Positions 54,370-64,000 of a DNA stretch of 64,000 nt are shown piece after piece. The translations under genes were made by a program, and so were the position numbers. This stretch comes from Cryptomeria japonica (Eukaryota; Streptophyta; Pinopsida; Cupressales; Cupressaceae): NCBI RefSeq assembly GCF_030272615.1, contig NC_081409.1:533118291-533182290 (forward strand). Reading direction: 5' to 3'. Positions within the stretch are counted from its first letter, which is position 1, and every line of letters begins with the position of its first letter. The notes beneath the pieces are model-generated. The model did no database searches, was not told the origin of the DNA, and worked only from the letters and a program-made list of their open reading frames with translations.

Positions 54370-56988
54370 ATGTTGAATAGGAAGAAGGGTAGGAAACCTA
54401 AAATTAGGGAAGGCCATGAGAGGCCAACAAAAATAAGAAGGTTGTCTTCATACTTTGGCTTTGGAAAAGATTGTGGTGATAATAAGGAAGGTACATCATC
54501 ACAAGTACAAGTACACAATTCGCAACCTACACCGCATGTTTAAGATGGTGGCAAACCTGATATCTCAGATCAAGATGATCTAGAAGAAGATTATCTGGTA
54601 GATTCCCAAGTTAGTCAGAATGATATAATCGACTTGGGTGATAATGCCATTGATGATAATACACAGAAGGGGAAAAGAAAAGCTAGATCAAAAAAGGATG
54701 AACCACAATCAAAAAAGGATCAGGAGTAGGATATGTCAATGAGAAATTTTCAATTTAATGAGGCATCAAAGTATCCATTCATTGAACCTGTGGAGAATCC
54801 AATTGAAGGTGAGCCTCCAATAGAATGTAGGTGTAAGATTTGCACTTGGAAACATCACAAGGAAATTAGGTTGCAGCTAAAATTTGACACCATAGAAAAG
54901 CATATGGGTAAAGTTTATGAAAAACAAATGATAGATGGAGTTGAAAAATTAGTGATAAGATGGAAAACAAAGGAGGAATGTAAGTATGTGAGGAATGCCG
55001 AAGAGTATTATTTTCATGAGAAAATATAGATGAAGCCTGTTGAAGTTAAAGGTTCTATTGAAGCTAGTTTTGGAAAATCAATGCAACTAGAACAACTGGG
55101 AAAAGTTGTTCAATTAAGTGTTGTTTTTTATATTTTGAATAGAGGGTGTGCTATGATAGATTTCCCATCAATTAGTGGTTTATTACACTTTTTGAAATTT
55201 CCTAACTAACCTAATAGACACTGGTCAGTAAACAGTGGATGGGAATGGGCAAGTTGTCTTGCTGAGGTTGAAAAACAAGATGTAAAGGAAAAAAATGAGT
55301 CAAACTTTATTGCATTTTCTTTAAATGAAGTTATGGTAGTAGACAATACTTCATGGGTATGCATGCATGTTTATACTATACAGAATCATTCCTGCCAACC
55401 TCATCTACTATCTATTGCTAAAATGAAGGAGAGTGTGACAACGGAAAATTTATTTCAACTAGTAAAGAGAAGTTTAATTGAATATGGAGGTATGGATGAC
55501 ATGATGGTTGCCAAAAATTGGTGTGTGTTGGAGCAGATGGAGCTTCAGTAATGCAAGATCACAGGAATGGTCTTTGTACAAAGATTGAAACTTTATTTGC
55601 ACTGTACATTACTGCAGTTCACTACATGCCTCACATAATGAAACTAGCTTTTGGAATTGTGAGCAAGTATGCTTCGGTAAAAAAAATTGAAATTTTAATC
55701 AGAGAGCTCTACTCACACTTCTATCGAAGTCCCAAGTGATTTATGGAATTTCAACACTTTGCTGATGGAATAATTGATGGGAAAAAGCTTCTCAAGGATA
55801 ATGATACCAGATGGATCTCTTTGGATGGTCCAGCACATTGAGTTTTTTCAGAATATCCATCTTTGATTGGACTATTTCATAGAACTCACGACGAATCAGA
55901 GCAACCAAAATTTCCTGACCTTCTTCGAAGGTTAAGCAATCTAGAGGCACTCTTAACTTTAGCAGCTCTTCTGCCCATGCTAGAGAAAATAAGGAATATT
56001 ATGAAGGCTAACCAAAAAAGAGCTTTGTATATTGCAGAATATGCTACACTGCGTAAGATGACATGCATGACCCTTGACAATCTCAATCGAAATCAACCAA
56101 CACTATCTGATGAAAAATTTGCTAAATGGTGGAAACTCACAAATTTGAACAATCCTGATAACTTTTTACAAATCAGTGCAAACAGGGAGGTATGTGCCAA
56201 TATATGGGGAATTGAGATACCAATGCACTTGTATGCCATGGTCGACCCTAAGGAACCAGGAAAGAACCCCTAGAAGAAACTAGCAAGAGTTACAAGGGAA
56301 GATTTTGACAAGATTGTTGAAACTGTAACTACTTCTGTGAAGAAAATTGCCTATGATCTTTCCTCACAAATTAGAAGCAAATTCCCTCCTAACAACCTAC
56401 TCGAAGCCATGTCTATTGTGTTTCCTCAATATTGGAGCCTCAATAGTGTAGCTGATTTTCAAATTAAGCTATTAACTTTGATAAAAACAATTTTGCATAT
56501 CCAAAGAATTGAATGGAGTAACTATAAATGGAATATTAGACGAAACTCATGTTCAAGAGAAATCATCTTGTTTTTAATATACTATGAGAGAACAATATGG
56601 TACAATGGAGAACCCCCACGAAGAGGGATCAATAACGAGGCTTTGGAAATATATAGCTAAGAACGCTGCATTGTGTGATTCAATGACAAAATATTTGAAG
56701 CTTGCTGATTTATGTCTTACCATGATATTGGGTTTGGTGGAATATGAGAGAGTTTTCAGTGCTTTGGGGTTCCTAAAATCAAAGCTAAGAAACAAACTAG
56801 ACAAAAATTTAGAAATTTGCTTGAGGCTCTATACATCTAGGTATGATGTCCACACTTTTACTTACAATAGGGAATTGCAAATATGGAGGTCCAAATGTGA
56901 AAGAAGAGGTTTGGGCAACACTTCAAACCAAAGTGCCAGTGGAACTATTGAATCATGTACTGGACCTACTGGTAGCATTGAGATGTAG
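54370..56988 (+). pseudogene. hAT-family transposase relic
   Basis: Frame from ATG 54370 with a Lys/Arg-rich start, stops at 54541 and 54727, and a Cys/His region (CRCKICTWKHH, FDTIEKHMGK) that resembles a zinc finger. A frameshift near 55518 leads to VCVGADGASVMQDHRNGLCTK and KLAFGIVSKYASVKK, the RNase H-like part with Asp in GADG. 55863-56273 encodes a helical region. A frameshift near 56519 leads to the C-terminal dimerisation block LVEYERVFSALGFLKSKLRNKLDKNLEICLRL (56731-56826; the (S)ERVFSA motif of hAT). The protein was about 870 codons, in the range of hAT transposases. It resembles the ZNF862-like group (inference). Confidence 0.85.
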
Positions 56989-57899
56989 GTCAACGAAGGT
57001 ATGCAAACTTAGAGTGAAGAAAACACATACAAGAATCACGAAAGCTCTGAATTTGATGAGGATGAATGGAAACTATAAGAGATTGGTATTTATTAATCTT
57101 ATTACTGCATCTCATCATTCATATTACAAAAGCATATTATTATGGTTGATAACTTCATGATATTTTATGAGTCTATTAACTTTTTGCAATTAGAATTTAA
57201 TATTGATTTGTAATTGTATTTTTTAACTTTCTATTTCCATATTTAAAATAGCATAATAAAATACCATAATGTGTTTATTGATATAGAGGTGTTTATTTAG
57301 ACATGTTTGAGAACTTAGATTTTCATTAATTATTTCAAAATATAGCCATATAATACAATTCATTTAATACACCACTCTGTGTGATTCTCCATGCAAAAGT
57401 CAATACAAAGTTTCAAAACCCTTTGCAAATGACCCTGAATTCCCTTTTATAGAAAAAAGGGAGCAACAACAGCTTCAGGTCGAATTGCAACATGTGAAGA
57501 CTCAACATCAAAATCACAAACTCAACACAAATTCACATGGTCATCACACGCTGGATTAACAATTTAACAACTGCTACATGTCTGATGTCTCCTATTCAAA
57601 AAACAAAGTTCAAAATTAAATATTAATTCAAGCCACGACAAATTAAATATAGATAATAGCAGTGCCCAAAACCTAGTAATCAGAAATAGAGAAACATAGA
57701 AATGTTAAAACTTGGGAGAATTTCAGAATACAAATTTGCAGGCTGAAGTTTTGCACTATGCATCATAGATTCATAGGATGGATTAGCAATTTAGCAATAG
57801 TGAGTGCTAGTTTTTTCCTATTCATAATACAGAGTTATTTCTAGCGATGCCAAATTCCAAATAGAAAAAAACATAAAACCTTGAAATTAAGGGTAAAAG
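56989..57899. other. AT-rich spacer between convergent relics
   Basis: No coding. Contains the presumed 3' ends of both genes; no terminator or polyadenylation site I can name beyond AATAAA-like AT-rich words. Confidence 0.5.
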
Positions 57900-60749
57900 A
57901 AGAAAATTGTGCAATACATACTATGATTCTTAAGATTTTTGTGCCAGTTTTTGTAGGGTGCTCCACTCTTCATCTGATGGAAGGTCAATATTCTATAAAC
58001 TATGGAAAGTCAACTACAACTTTATCAACAATCCATATTTAGAAGAGTGACTTGACATCACCGTTTCACCCAATACCGCATTCAGAGTTGTAAATGGTTG
58101 GATAAATTCTTGAAATCTTTGGAGAGTTGTGTTCTGAGGAAGCAAGTCTAAATCAAACTTCATTTTTATCTCCATGTTTTTTTTGTAAGCTTCTTTTCCA
58201 ATGAATTTATTTTATGGGTCAATGGTCTTAGGCAAACCAAGTTTCATCAAAGTAGTTGTCTTTTCTTGCAACTTCAATATCTTTTTGCCACATTTATCCA
58301 TAACTTCTGATGTTTCCCTTAGTTTCTAGAATTTTTAAGGATAGATGATGTCTTAACTATGGCATCAATGCGGCTCTTAATTCCTTTGGATGCCAAGTAG
58401 CTATCACTGGTACTGTAGACTACTTGCAGAATTTGTTTTGCCATATCCTCTTTTGAATAAACATGTATGCTCTTCTCAATGTGCCCTTTGATTTTTATAT
58501 AAATTAATCTCAAACTTTCATTCAATTCAAACCATTCACACAACTTGTCAATCTCATAGGATTCTGAATAGTATGAGTATCTACCACTAGTGGCCTCTTG
58601 TGACAGATATTTTGTTGTTTCCCTTGCGCAACACCAAGACAACTTGTATCAGTAGTAGTACCCATGCCAATGCCACCAATCATAGTGACACTTGAGTGAA
58701 CACTAATAGGAATACTAACCCTAGATTCCCCACTAGGGGCAGTGGCAATTGATTCACCACCAATGGGAATGTAGGTGGACCCTAAGGGTAATGAGTAGTA
58801 CCTTTCCATGATGAATCTGAAGAATCAAGTCCAATGATAGGTTTAACAAGAGATTTTGATTTTGAATTTGATGGAAGTTGTACATCAAGTGGATACCAAA
58901 TGCCTTCTCCTCTAGGACCTAGACCACCACCTTCAAAACCCATTTTTTCCACAATGTTTGCCCCTCTGCTATATTTTTCTTTCATGGACTCATTGACTCC
59001 ACCTAATATTTTAGGGACTGTAGTAGTTGTTGGAGTGGGCTCAACCTCATACTCATCGTCATCTTCACTCTTGTCATATGTTGTTGTGGGATGCTCCATA
59101 TTCCACAATTTTCTAAACTCTTCATCCTCGTCGATGGACTCAAATTCTGCACTGGTCTTTGGTTAACCGAGATTCTTCCTCATAGTCTAAAAATCATTTA
59201 TTTTGGTTTGAGTCCAAGAAATTTCTTTACATTCTTGTAGAATTGATTTGGGAATAGATTTGTTAGATGGATTAGAATATTTTTGGTAGAAATTGGAGGA
59301 CCTCCTATTTTTGATGCCCTGGTCGTCCTCTATTGTCCTCTATGTGTGCAATGCCATAATTTGTGATGGCATTTCTTCTGCTCAAATGTTATTGTCAGTG
59401 GTAATTTTCTCCATGTCTTTTTTTAGCCTCATCCTAGGATTCCATGTTTCTAAGATTTTCTAACAATGGTTTACTTTCATGTTTACATAATGCTGATGAG
59501 TTCCCATTTTTCTTAAGCCTTTCTTGAACTACACTGATTGGATCATACTACCAGAGACCCTCGTCACAAAAGCTAAAAATTGTCAACAAGTCATGTGCCA
59601 CATTGAATGCTTTTCTCTCAAATGTGAACCCTCCACATGAGAAAGGCAAGGAAGGAAATATGCTCTTCTTCTGCTGACCATGGAAGTGCCTATCTGTGCT
59701 CTCCAGCTACCGTACATATTCCAATGTAAATACCCTCTCTATCACATGTATTGGAAGTCTGTATGGTTTTACTATTGATCCATAAAACCTTAACATCGTG
59801 TATTCTTCCATGAAGAACCAGTAAGCCAATTCTATTTGACTTTTGTTATCATGCATCCTTATCTTTGGTGTAAATTCATATATTCAACACTCTATTTTGT
59901 TTCAATTCTTCTCTTCAATCTTATAGTTCACAATTTGAAGATTCTTGGTCTCGAATATTGCACGATACTTGGATTGAAGGAGATAACACAAGTAGGATGG
60001 GAACCTAAATGTCTTACAGGAACCTTTTTTTATCATTAGTAATTGTTTTTGCATGGATTAAACAATGTGCTCAACAAAATTATATCTTACTGGCTGAGCT
60101 ACACAATGGATGTTATAAATCATTTCAAGAAGGCTTGTGCCCACTTCCCTATCATTTTCCAATCCCAGGCAAAATGTTAGCAAGGAAATAGTATCCTCAA
60201 CCCATGGAATAGAAATGTTAGAATCATAAGGAGGCTTGTGATTCTAATCCAACAAAGTACCATGCTTTATTAGAGCTTTGATAAATGAATCTCTGTGACT
60301 TGGATCGAGACTCTCATAATTCTCTGCCAGCTTTCCTAGGTCAATTTGGACGTTTGAGTTTTGTGCTTCAAACCCTAGGTTCAAGAGTCAAGAAAATTCC
60401 CCCACATTTATGGATAGAATTTCCTCTTTTGTATTTTTATTGACAATTTCATTTTTATCTTCATCATAATTTTTGGCACAGACCATGACAAAATCAGGGC
60501 AAGGGAATACTTCAGGTAACACCATGCTTCCCATTCCAGCATCCTACAATGTGATTTTATTTGTTCTTTTTTTAACATTGTGTTGAAAACAATAAATTTT
60601 ACCCTGGTTGGTTCTATCACCTTACTAGAAAATGCATATCTAATATCTATGATATGCTTTTCACCATGGATAGCAGGTTCATAAATATCATGGTATTTTT
60701 TTTTCACCTGGCTTCCTGTTGAACTATTGCTTCCCGTTTCCCCCATCAT
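57900..60749 (-). pseudogene. Unidentified protein relic containing a G-patch
   Basis: Read on minus from ATG 60749. N-terminal part: 60749-60408 has a Ser/Gly/Lys start. Around 60400-59940 the frame has FIKALIKHGTLLD, ISIPWVEDTISLLTFCLGLE, VGTSLLEMIYNIH, YNFVEHIV and FRFPSYLCYLLQSKYRAIFETKN, coherent over 150 codons with a few stops. The middle is degraded. 59108-58782 has KYSRGANIVEKMGFEGGGLGPRGEGI (G-patch core at 58964-58898). C-terminal region: 58642-58319 and on to ~57930, with GKKILKLQEKTTTLMKLGLPKTID. No enzyme or family name recognised. Convergent to the transposase. Confidence 0.55.
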
Positions 60750-61110
60750 TGTTATTGTTAATAATTCAAAATAATGCTAGATACAAACCTAAAAATACTA
60801 ACCCTCAAATTGAACCATGAGACTAAAAAAAGTATAAAAGGCGGGATGTAGGTTTTCTAGATTTTACTCGAAATTTCTATTTCACTAGATTGGTGCAGAC
60901 AATCTGTATTGCAACTTGCATTCCTCAATCTAGTAGCTATATTTGAACCTCCCTCGATTTACTGGTTTGTCCATGAAATGAAATTCAATTATGATTTATG
61001 AGTCACTTATTTTGAAAAATCTGAAAAGTACAAAAGTAATATCTAAAGGGCAAAATAACTAGAATCATGTTGTAATTTTATTAATTATTATAAATATCTA
61101 TTCGCCACTG

Positions 61111-61150
61111 AAGGACAAAATATTCATTACTTCAGTCTAATTTTTGAGGA
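61111..61150. other. Short spacer between hAT-like element and satellite
   Basis: Forty AT-rich bases. Contains ATTACTT (61127-61133), also found at 53491-53497. Confidence 0.4.
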
Positions 61151-62097
61151 CATTAAATGTAAAACGTTCAATTTTAGGTGAAGTTCTCACAAATGTGTTC
61201 ACTTCCCACATTCGGGTCAAAATCCACCATAAGTCGTTGATCTGTGCTCATCCAACGAACAATGGTATCTATTGTCAGTTGTCATGGGTCCCATGTCTTT
61301 TGCCATTTTTTGGGCACGTCACCGCACTTGAGTCACTTTTCCTGGCTGTTTTTTAAGTCTTTTTAATCCTTCAACTTCCTCCCCAAATAAAGATTTATCG
61401 ACTTAATTATATTTAATTAAATATTAAACATTCAATTCCAGACGAAGTTCTCACAAATGTGTTCACTTCCCACATTTGGGCCGAAATCCACCCTAAGTCG
61501 TTGATCTATGCTCATCCAATGGACGATGGTATTTGTTGTCAGTTGTAATGGGTCCCATGACTTTTTCCATTTTTTGGGCACGTCACCACACTCGAGTTAC
61601 ATTTCTAGACTATTTTTAAGTCTTTTTAATCTATCAACTTCAGCCCAAAATAGAGCTTTATAGACTTAATTATATTTGATTTACTATAAAACATTCAATT
61701 CCAGGCTAAGTTCTCACAAATGTGTTCACTTCCCACATTCGAGCTGAAATCCACCCTAAGCCGTTGATCCGTGCTCATCCAATAGATGATGGTATCTATT
61801 GTCAGTTGTCATGGGTCCCATGACTTTTGCCATTTTTTAGGCACGTCACCACACTCGAGTCACTTTTTGGGACTGTTTTTTAAGTCTTTTTAATCATTTT
61901 CAACATTTTCCCAAAAAAGAGCTTTATAGACATAATTATATTTAATTAAATGTAAAACGTTCAATTTTGGGTGAAGTTCTCACAAATGTGTTCACTTCCC
62001 ACATTCAGGCCAAAATCCACCCTAATTCATTGATCTTTTCTCCTCCAACGGACAATGGTACCCATTGTTAATTGTCGTGGGTCTCATAATAAGAGAC
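61151..62097. repeat. Tandem satellite, period about 264 bp, 3.6 copies
   Basis: The anchor AAGTTCTCACAAATGTGTTC starts at 61181, 61445, 61708 and 61974 (steps 264, 263, 266). Other conserved words are TCCAACGGACGATGGTATC (61251 onward), GTCATGGGTCCCATG and GGGCACGTCACC. The last unit ends near 62097 after GTCGTGGGTCTCAT. No ORF is conserved across units. Confidence 0.93.
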
Positions 62098-62991
62098 ATT
62101 GAAAGATGTGCATTAGTTTGAGATAACTATTGGGTAAGTGCACAAAGATGGTGGTTGAAAAGGGGGGTATAAGTGGACACTTTTTTTTCTGAAATCAGGT
62201 GAACTTGAACTTGGAGGCAAAATTTGAAAGTCATCCACTCAAGATATAAAGATAATCAAAGAACAAATATTGTAGTACTCTGAATCTAGTTTCCAAACTA
62301 CTAAATTTTTTTAAAATTGGATAAGATTAAGGGGGTCAAATCCTTCGTGCACAAAAAAAAAATGCTGATTTTTTTTGAAAACATAACATAGTGTCTAACG
62401 TGTGCATCAAAAAAGTCATAGTTAGATTTAGTATTTTGACAATTCCCTTGTCAAAAAGATAGGTAAGAGTTAGCACTAGAAGATGTGTATTTTTTTGTAA
62501 TTTTTTATTGAGTATTTTTTTTTTATGATTTTTCCAATCGAGCACATCTTGAAAATTAGGTACCTATTCGTGCGCGAAGCATAAGTTGCACTAAACAAAT
62601 CAAAAATACAAATATTTTTTTTTAAATTGTAAATAATCAAGTGCACTACAATAATATATAATTTTTTAAAAATTTGGATAATTATATCAAAAGTTATTCA
62701 AAAAATGGTGCACCTATGTCTGTGAGAACTATGGAGACACTGGTAAAAGAAACTCAATAATAGTATGTTATTGTTGTTCAAATTGAAAAAAGATTATATG
62801 GTTAGAAAGCAAAAGATGGGTGAAAATATGGTGGCAATTTTAGAAATACCCACTTTATGAAGTGTAAACCTGATGATGACAAAGTTGATAAAATAAAACA
62901 CGTCAAAAATGAGAGAAATGGAGGGAAATCAAACTTCCAATCCGTAGCTTTGTCATCCAGGCCTATTTCCAAGCCTAAACAATCAAAAGTG
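62098..62991. other. AT-rich region without recognisable gene
   Basis: T-rich runs (62340-62400, 62490-62525) and poly-A/T tracts; nothing coding supported on either strand. Confidence 0.6.
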
Positions 62992-63036
62992 CATACGGGG
63001 TACTTATGGTTTAAAAAGCGCATACGGGGTACTTAT
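62992..63036 (+). repeat. Direct repeat pair of 17 bp
   Basis: GCATACGGGGTACTTAT at 62992-63008 and again at 63020-63036. A diverged version GCATACAAGGTGCC is at 63201. Confidence 0.8.
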
Positions 63037-63055
63037 AGTGTAAGCAGCGTGTACG

Positions 63056-63175
63056 CGTATATACATATAATATATGTAATATATAATGTGTATAATATGA
63101 TATTGTATATATAATATGTTTATATACATATAATATATGTATATATAATATATTAAACATATATATACACATGTA
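63056..63175. repeat. AT-rich simple repeat (TATA/ATAT type)
   Basis: About 120 bases made almost only of TATATA, ATAATATATGT and similar units. Confidence 0.9.
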
Positions 63176-63212
63176 AGTGTATTGTCTCCCCCTCTCAAAC
63201 GCATACAAGGTG

Positions 63213-63250
<38 letters not shown>
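63213..63250. repeat. (CT)n microsatellite, about 19 units
   Basis: Uninterrupted CT dinucleotides on plus (GA on minus). It accounts for the Arg/Glu-rich frames on minus across this site. Confidence 0.95.
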
Positions 63251-63255
<5 letters not shown>

Positions 63256-64000
63256 CCCATCCCTATTTCTCTTCTTCTCTCCCTCCTTCCCTCCATACCC
63301 CACTGCAACTATGTCTGCACTAATATAGAAGTAAGTGAATCTATTTCTTGTTTGCAACTTCCTCTTTGATTTTTATCATGTATCCTCTCCTAAAAAAATT
63401 GACTGATGGATTTGTGTGTGTACATTGAATAGGAGGAATAGGGTTTGAAATTGAACCATGGGTATATTACCATGACAAACAAGGAAACCTGTAGCAATAT
63501 TCTTCTTGAATGTGTTGTTAATGAGCAGAGCAGATGTGGAAAATAGTGTCAAAAAAGCAACATGATAAGTCAGAGTACCTGCAATATGTTTTTTAGAAGA
63601 AAACAATACGTAGGAAGAGAAAGAGGGAGAGTAAAATAGATGATGTCTTGTAGAATGATAGTGGTGGGTATGTGAGAGTTCCCATGTTGTTACACAACAC
63701 CTGTCACCTAAAGAAATTAAAGTTTTTTGTATGCATGGCAGTGGTAGTATATGATGATCATCACTAGTCAAACAGCTTGGAATGGTACATACCCATGAAA
63801 GAAATCAAGTGTGTAATTCCTATAGTCACAATCGAGATCAGTCTTATAACCTTGATAATTTAATAGCATCATATGTTTTAGAACTTAGGCAGTACTCTTA
63901 GGGTTAGGTCAAGCTCTTACACTTTCTTTTTAGTGAAGCCTCGTTGTTTGTTCGCTTGGAGTCTCGTTGTATGATGTTTTATTCATAACTTTAAATTTAA
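63251..64000. other. Window end, no supported gene
   Basis: Unique-looking sequence. A 131-codon minus-strand frame at 63376-63771 has no recognisable motif, and I do not call it a gene. Confidence 0.5.

Larger units (their letters stand above)
53498..61110 (+). mobile_element. hAT-like DNA transposon with two convergent gene relics
   Basis: The transposase relic at 54370-56988 defines the family. Candidate ends: TAGTGGTGAATA at 53498 on plus and CAGTGGCGAATA on minus ending at 61110; the two share the pattern YAGTGGYGAATA, which suits hAT inverted ends. No 8-bp duplication matches exactly (a 7-base ATTACTT occurs at 53491-53497 and 61127-61133, 16 bases beyond the right end), so the ends are provisional. 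A second gene relic on minus lies inside these ends. Confidence 0.55.

Noticed and set aside
53491-61133. ATTACTT at both sides as the hAT target duplication.
   Set aside because: It is 7 bases rather than 8 and on the right lies 16 bases beyond the matching inverted end, so it does not fit both conditions.
63004-63357. Minus-strand frame with Arg-Glu repeats and Tyr/Ile-rich segment.
   Set aside because: It is a translation of the CT microsatellite and the AT-rich repeat; open only because these repeats lack stops.
63376-63771. 131-codon minus-strand frame at the window end.
   Set aside because: No recognisable domain, no neighbour support, and average composition for AT-rich DNA. It may be chance; not called.

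Overview
The window looks like repeat-rich nuclear DNA of a land plant with a large genome. It is AT-rich, I found no intact host gene, tRNA or rRNA, and nearly everything I can name is a plant-type transposable element. The mix is Ty1/copia elements, a chromodomain Ty3/gypsy element, Tat-like Ty3/gypsy elements with two RNase H domains, a hAT-like transposon and a plant-mobile-domain (PMD) gene. A gymnosperm is my best guess, but this is inference only. All protein-coding relics carry stop codons and most carry frameshifts, so none is annotated as an intact gene.

Layout. 1-6789: a minus-strand copia element (Copia-1) with its 3' LTR cut by the window edge. 7557-11887: a 5'-truncated plus-strand copia (Copia-2) with its 3' LTR. 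11888-13252: the 5' end (LTR, primer site, start of gag) of a third, minus-strand copia (Copia-3), cut where the Copia-2 LTR ends. 13253-17836: AT-rich DNA and a decayed PMD gene. 17837-30866: a complete chromovirus (LTRs of 772 and 768 bp, target duplication ATGAT). Its reverse transcriptase is split by a minus-strand non-autonomous LTR element at 20737-27568 (target duplication TCCTT) that carries two ORFs unlike normal pol. About 32950-50750: a minus-strand Tat-like gypsy (Gypsy-2) broken by three insertions: a 1.3-kb unit with a 76-bp tandem array (33317-34634), a gag-protease-only LTR element (37631-45463, duplication AGTCC), and a solo LTR of the Copia-1 family (48362-49910, duplication GGATC). 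About 53498-61110: a hAT-like element with a transposase relic on plus and a convergent minus-strand relic containing a G-patch. 61151-62097: a tandem satellite with a period near 264 bp. The last 2 kb hold simple repeats and no gene I can support.

How the parts relate. The nesting gives relative ages: Gypsy-2 is older than its three insertions, and the chromovirus is older than the element inside it. The non-autonomous element at 20.7-27.6 kb has a polypurine tract, primer site and LTR ends close to those of Copia-1, so a Copia-1-like relative plausibly supplied its enzymes. The gag-protease element similarly looks dependent on a full Tat-like relative such as Gypsy-2. The most unusual material is the two-ORF non-autonomous element, the hairpin-forming 76-bp array, the PMD relic that shows stops but no frameshift, and the hAT-like unit with a G-patch gene.
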